Assembly (NCBI RefSeq): GCF_932276165.1
Contig: NC_063986.1
Location: forward strand, 4,786,501 to 4,850,500
DNA: 64,000 bases
Direction of reading: 5' to 3'
Source of the DNA: Plutella xylostella
Lineage: Eukaryota; Arthropoda; Insecta; Lepidoptera; Plutellidae
Shown here: piece by piece, positions 61,228 to 64,000 of the stretch
How positions within the stretch are numbered: the stretch's first letter is position 1
Layout: every line of letters starts with the position of its first letter
The notes under the pieces: model-generated
Told to the model about the DNA's origin: nothing
Seen by the model: the letters and a program-made list of their open reading frames with translations, nothing else
The model's database searches: none
Made by a program: the position numbers and the translations under genes

Positions 61228-64000
61228 CTGAGAACAATATAAAAAATTAATAAAACAAATTCATACGTAACCGATACCTCACATTACATTATCGTTGGAT
61301 CATAACCATTTTCATTAGTACGTATTTTGACAACATAAACGCAAATTGCGTCAATACCTACCTTCTAAATAAATTTATTTAAGTACTTAGATATACATAT
61401 CAAATTATAATAACGAGATGTTGTCATACCTTACCTATAAACAATATGAATGATACGAGTATATTATTGGATCAAACTGGGAGTCGGTGCGAATACGAGT
61501 AACGGTGAAATTGAAATTTACAATAATGAAGTCAACATTGAATTATGTAGGTAAGAAGGTTATGGTTCATTTAAATATCATAAGAAAAAAACGCGTCATC
61601 AGTCTCACACATGTATGGGCTTCCCCCAGCCAAAATACCAGCAATGAAAAAGCTCCACCCGCCATAGTTCCATATGTGACTTGAACTTTAACATTGCTCG
61701 TGAGTATAGTTGGCCTATTCGCGGCCTCTTCATAAGAACATCTACTCTAATTACTTATTTGGAGTTTGATAATTCATTATAATTTCGTAGTGTGTAGCAA
61801 ATAGGTAACAGGCTCGGAAAATCTCCTCCTATGACCACATCACCACACGATTAACGTTTTTTTTTAAGTTCTAATATCAAAATCAGGACCACTTTTGAAA
61901 GACCGCATAGGAACCGTGGATCTTGATTAAAAAGTAGCCTTCTTGGAAATTAAGAGAAGTGGACAGTCTAGGCTGAAAAAGGGAGCTAATAAAGAAAATG
62001 TTAACTAGACTACTTAATTTCAATACGACAATGTTAGGACTACACGCAAGAGCTATTATTTATAAACTTCTTCATAAACATAGGCTATTATTACAACAAC
62101 AAAAATACGTTTTAAACCGGGTTCACGTTAGTATCACTACAAGTTTTTTTTTTAACTTAAAAAAGTGACATAAACAATGTCGATTTATAGTGAGGCCTCA
62201 TAGGTTTGCGTTGCGTCTAGTCTGGCCGCGAATAGCCTTCAATGATAAAATTGGACCTTAGTAGTCAGGACTTTTTAAATTATAATGATCATCATTTTAC
62301 ATACATCTATTCTGATGTACCTACCTGTCAAGAATATGCGATAACCAACGTTTTTCATATTTGCGGGAAATATTTTAACGTAGTAATTTTAATGTAGCGC
62401 TAAAATCGAAAATTAATAATTCAGTAAATTTTGCTTTTAATTACTTACCGTTATATTAGTATAAAGTTCATGTTTAAATTGTATAACATTAACTACACGT
62501 GGTTTCTAAATGTGTTACCTTTGAAGATTATGTCATACCTTTGTTTGCTATATTTCGTTGACTGACATTGTTTGAATTAACAAAGTGATCTAGGTCTCAG
62601 TTATAACGGATTACAAATCCGCAGAGAATAAAAAATATAATAAATATAATTTACTAAAAAAATATAATAAGTACCTATATTAAGGGTGACGTGCGTGATA
62701 TATTAGGACCGGTACTTACGTGGGTTTATGATTTTAAACCATAGGATTACAAAAGGACTACAAAATCTGACAAGTCAAAGTGCCATTTGTGATATAATCC
62801 ATTCACCTAAGTGTGGGATTGACACTAATAAACTAAATGTACCCAATCAGGAAGATAAAAAGGCACTTGTATTATCAAAGAGATAAGCACTGCAGGCTGT
62901 GGAGCGATAAAGCTCCGCAATTACGATCATGATAACAAAAAAAACTAACATCAAAAAGTCCGAAAATCGGTTCATCTAACAACAACGAAGACAGAATACA
63001 TGCAAGAAGCGAACGTACCGCATCTCTTTCAATAAGAGAGCTAGTGATGTACGCACGCGGAAGGGTTAACATCGATACTTTTTATCGTACCTTGGTCGTG
63101 AGTGGTAGGCGTAAAGGCGGTCAAGCGTGTGGAGCTGGAGTAGGCGCAACGCGCGATCTAACGACGCTGGGTCTACGCGCTCCCCGTCCGACACGCCTCT
63201 CCGCCCGATCCTGCCAATATCGATATCGATATTATGAAGACGCAACACAACTCTAAACTCGACTCCCGGGGAAAAACACGACCAAGATACGACTTTCCAT
63301 AATTCATGGAACGAGGTGTATATCGAGATATTTATTATACCTATATTATTAAGATTTAGTTGAAATTATGTTATAAGACTATAAGACTTACTTATAATGA
63401 TTACACCAATGTACTTATTTGAAAATATGTACATTGTTCACCCAACTAACCCACAGGTATTCTTATTATTCATGATTTACGCATGAAAATATTATGAAAC
63501 TCAAAGCGGATATTTAAAATACCAACCTAATAACCAACGGAAAGCTTATAAAAATATTGAACACGTGTCAGCTTTCGACAAATTGCTTTTTTTTGCTCCT
63601 TTAATGATGTAGTACCTAACGAGCGTAACAATTTAATATAATTAACAATTAATTATTTTTAGCTTCAAAAATGGCAGTTAGATAAGAAAAAATATAAATC
63701 TTAAAACTTTAGAATTAGAATTCCAAGAAGATGATACTTATAATTAAATTCAAAATTGTAAAAAAGCATCTACAGGATTCATTGTCAAGATTTTGTATAT
63801 AATAACTAAACAATAAATGTTTTTATCCTTATTCTGGATTTCCATAAATGGCATTTTCACACATCAGCATCATTAAATTCAAACATATCCTGTGACCACT
63901 CTTTCGGTGGCTAATTTCAATCTACAACTTTATGCATGTACCTCAAAAATTTAATACGCTATGTGTAATTTTTATCAAGCCGAAAAATTATTTATAATTA
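61228..64000. other. Sequence at the window end, no gene seen; GC-richer patch with TATCGAT words
   Basis: Mostly AT-rich. At 62985-63260 GC rises, and the patch ends with an 18-bp perfect palindrome of overlapping ATATCGATAT words (63216-63233); another ATCGATAC and TTATCG pair lies at 63070-63090. TATCGATA is the DRE core-promoter element of flies, so this could be a promoter, possibly of the minus-strand gene. No exon supports it. Confidence 0.35.

Noticed and set aside
1..64000. CRISPR arrays, bacterial operons or prophage
   Set aside because: The sequence is clearly eukaryotic; direct repeats found are minisatellites, microsatellites or exon duplications without spacer logic.

Overview
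The window looks like nuclear DNA of a moth or butterfly (Lepidoptera). It is AT-rich, has spliced genes with GT-AG introns, and is crowded with LINEs of lepidopteran type, tRNA-derived SINEs, RTE-like 3' fragments and hairpin MITEs. No search was run; identifications rest on motifs, splice-site phase and repeat alignment by eye.

The one gene I can model with confidence lies on the + strand from about 8.2 to 48.7 kb. It is the 3' part of a large alpha-2-macroglobulin (A2M) family gene resembling CPAMD8. Seventeen exons (8169-48709) join with no phase conflict into 1,519 residues. The order is MG domains, a bait-like segment, the A2M domain, an inserted farnesoic acid O-methyltransferase-like (Methyltransf_FA) domain, a thioester-type alpha-toroid domain in which I find no GCGEQ motif, CUB and receptor-binding segments, and a roughly 420-residue polar Lys/Thr/Ser-rich tail inside the last exon. 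The N-terminal exons are not in the window.

The introns hold most of the mobile DNA. At 1-3612 is a 3' LINE (LINE-A) with one in-frame stop. The 15.5-kb intron 11912-27432 holds a nest: LINE-C (18735-23930) sits inside ORF1 of LINE-B (about 17840-27316), with a probable 10-bp target duplication, and a small TAA-flanked MITE sits in the 3' region of LINE-C. LINE-D (37358-38335, minus strand) sits inside a dispersed 0.56-kb repeat whose other copy lies inverted at 8546-9110.

Two exons of the A2M gene carry echoes of themselves in the following intron. Exon 5 has its last 49 bp plus donor repeated twice among CA repeats (34020-34299). Exon 6 has one full-length extra copy without an acceptor and six further copies of its 3' end plus donor, with a period of about 140 bp (40551-41925). 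These are the most unusual structures in the window.

From 48.7 to 64 kb I see mostly repeats: MITEs, a SINE, two inverted 173-bp copies that carry a TATA/initiator core promoter, a GC-rich minisatellite and a 30-bp perfect hairpin. Two small candidate minus-strand exons (61179-61227 and 59382-59426) may be the end of a second gene on the opposite strand.
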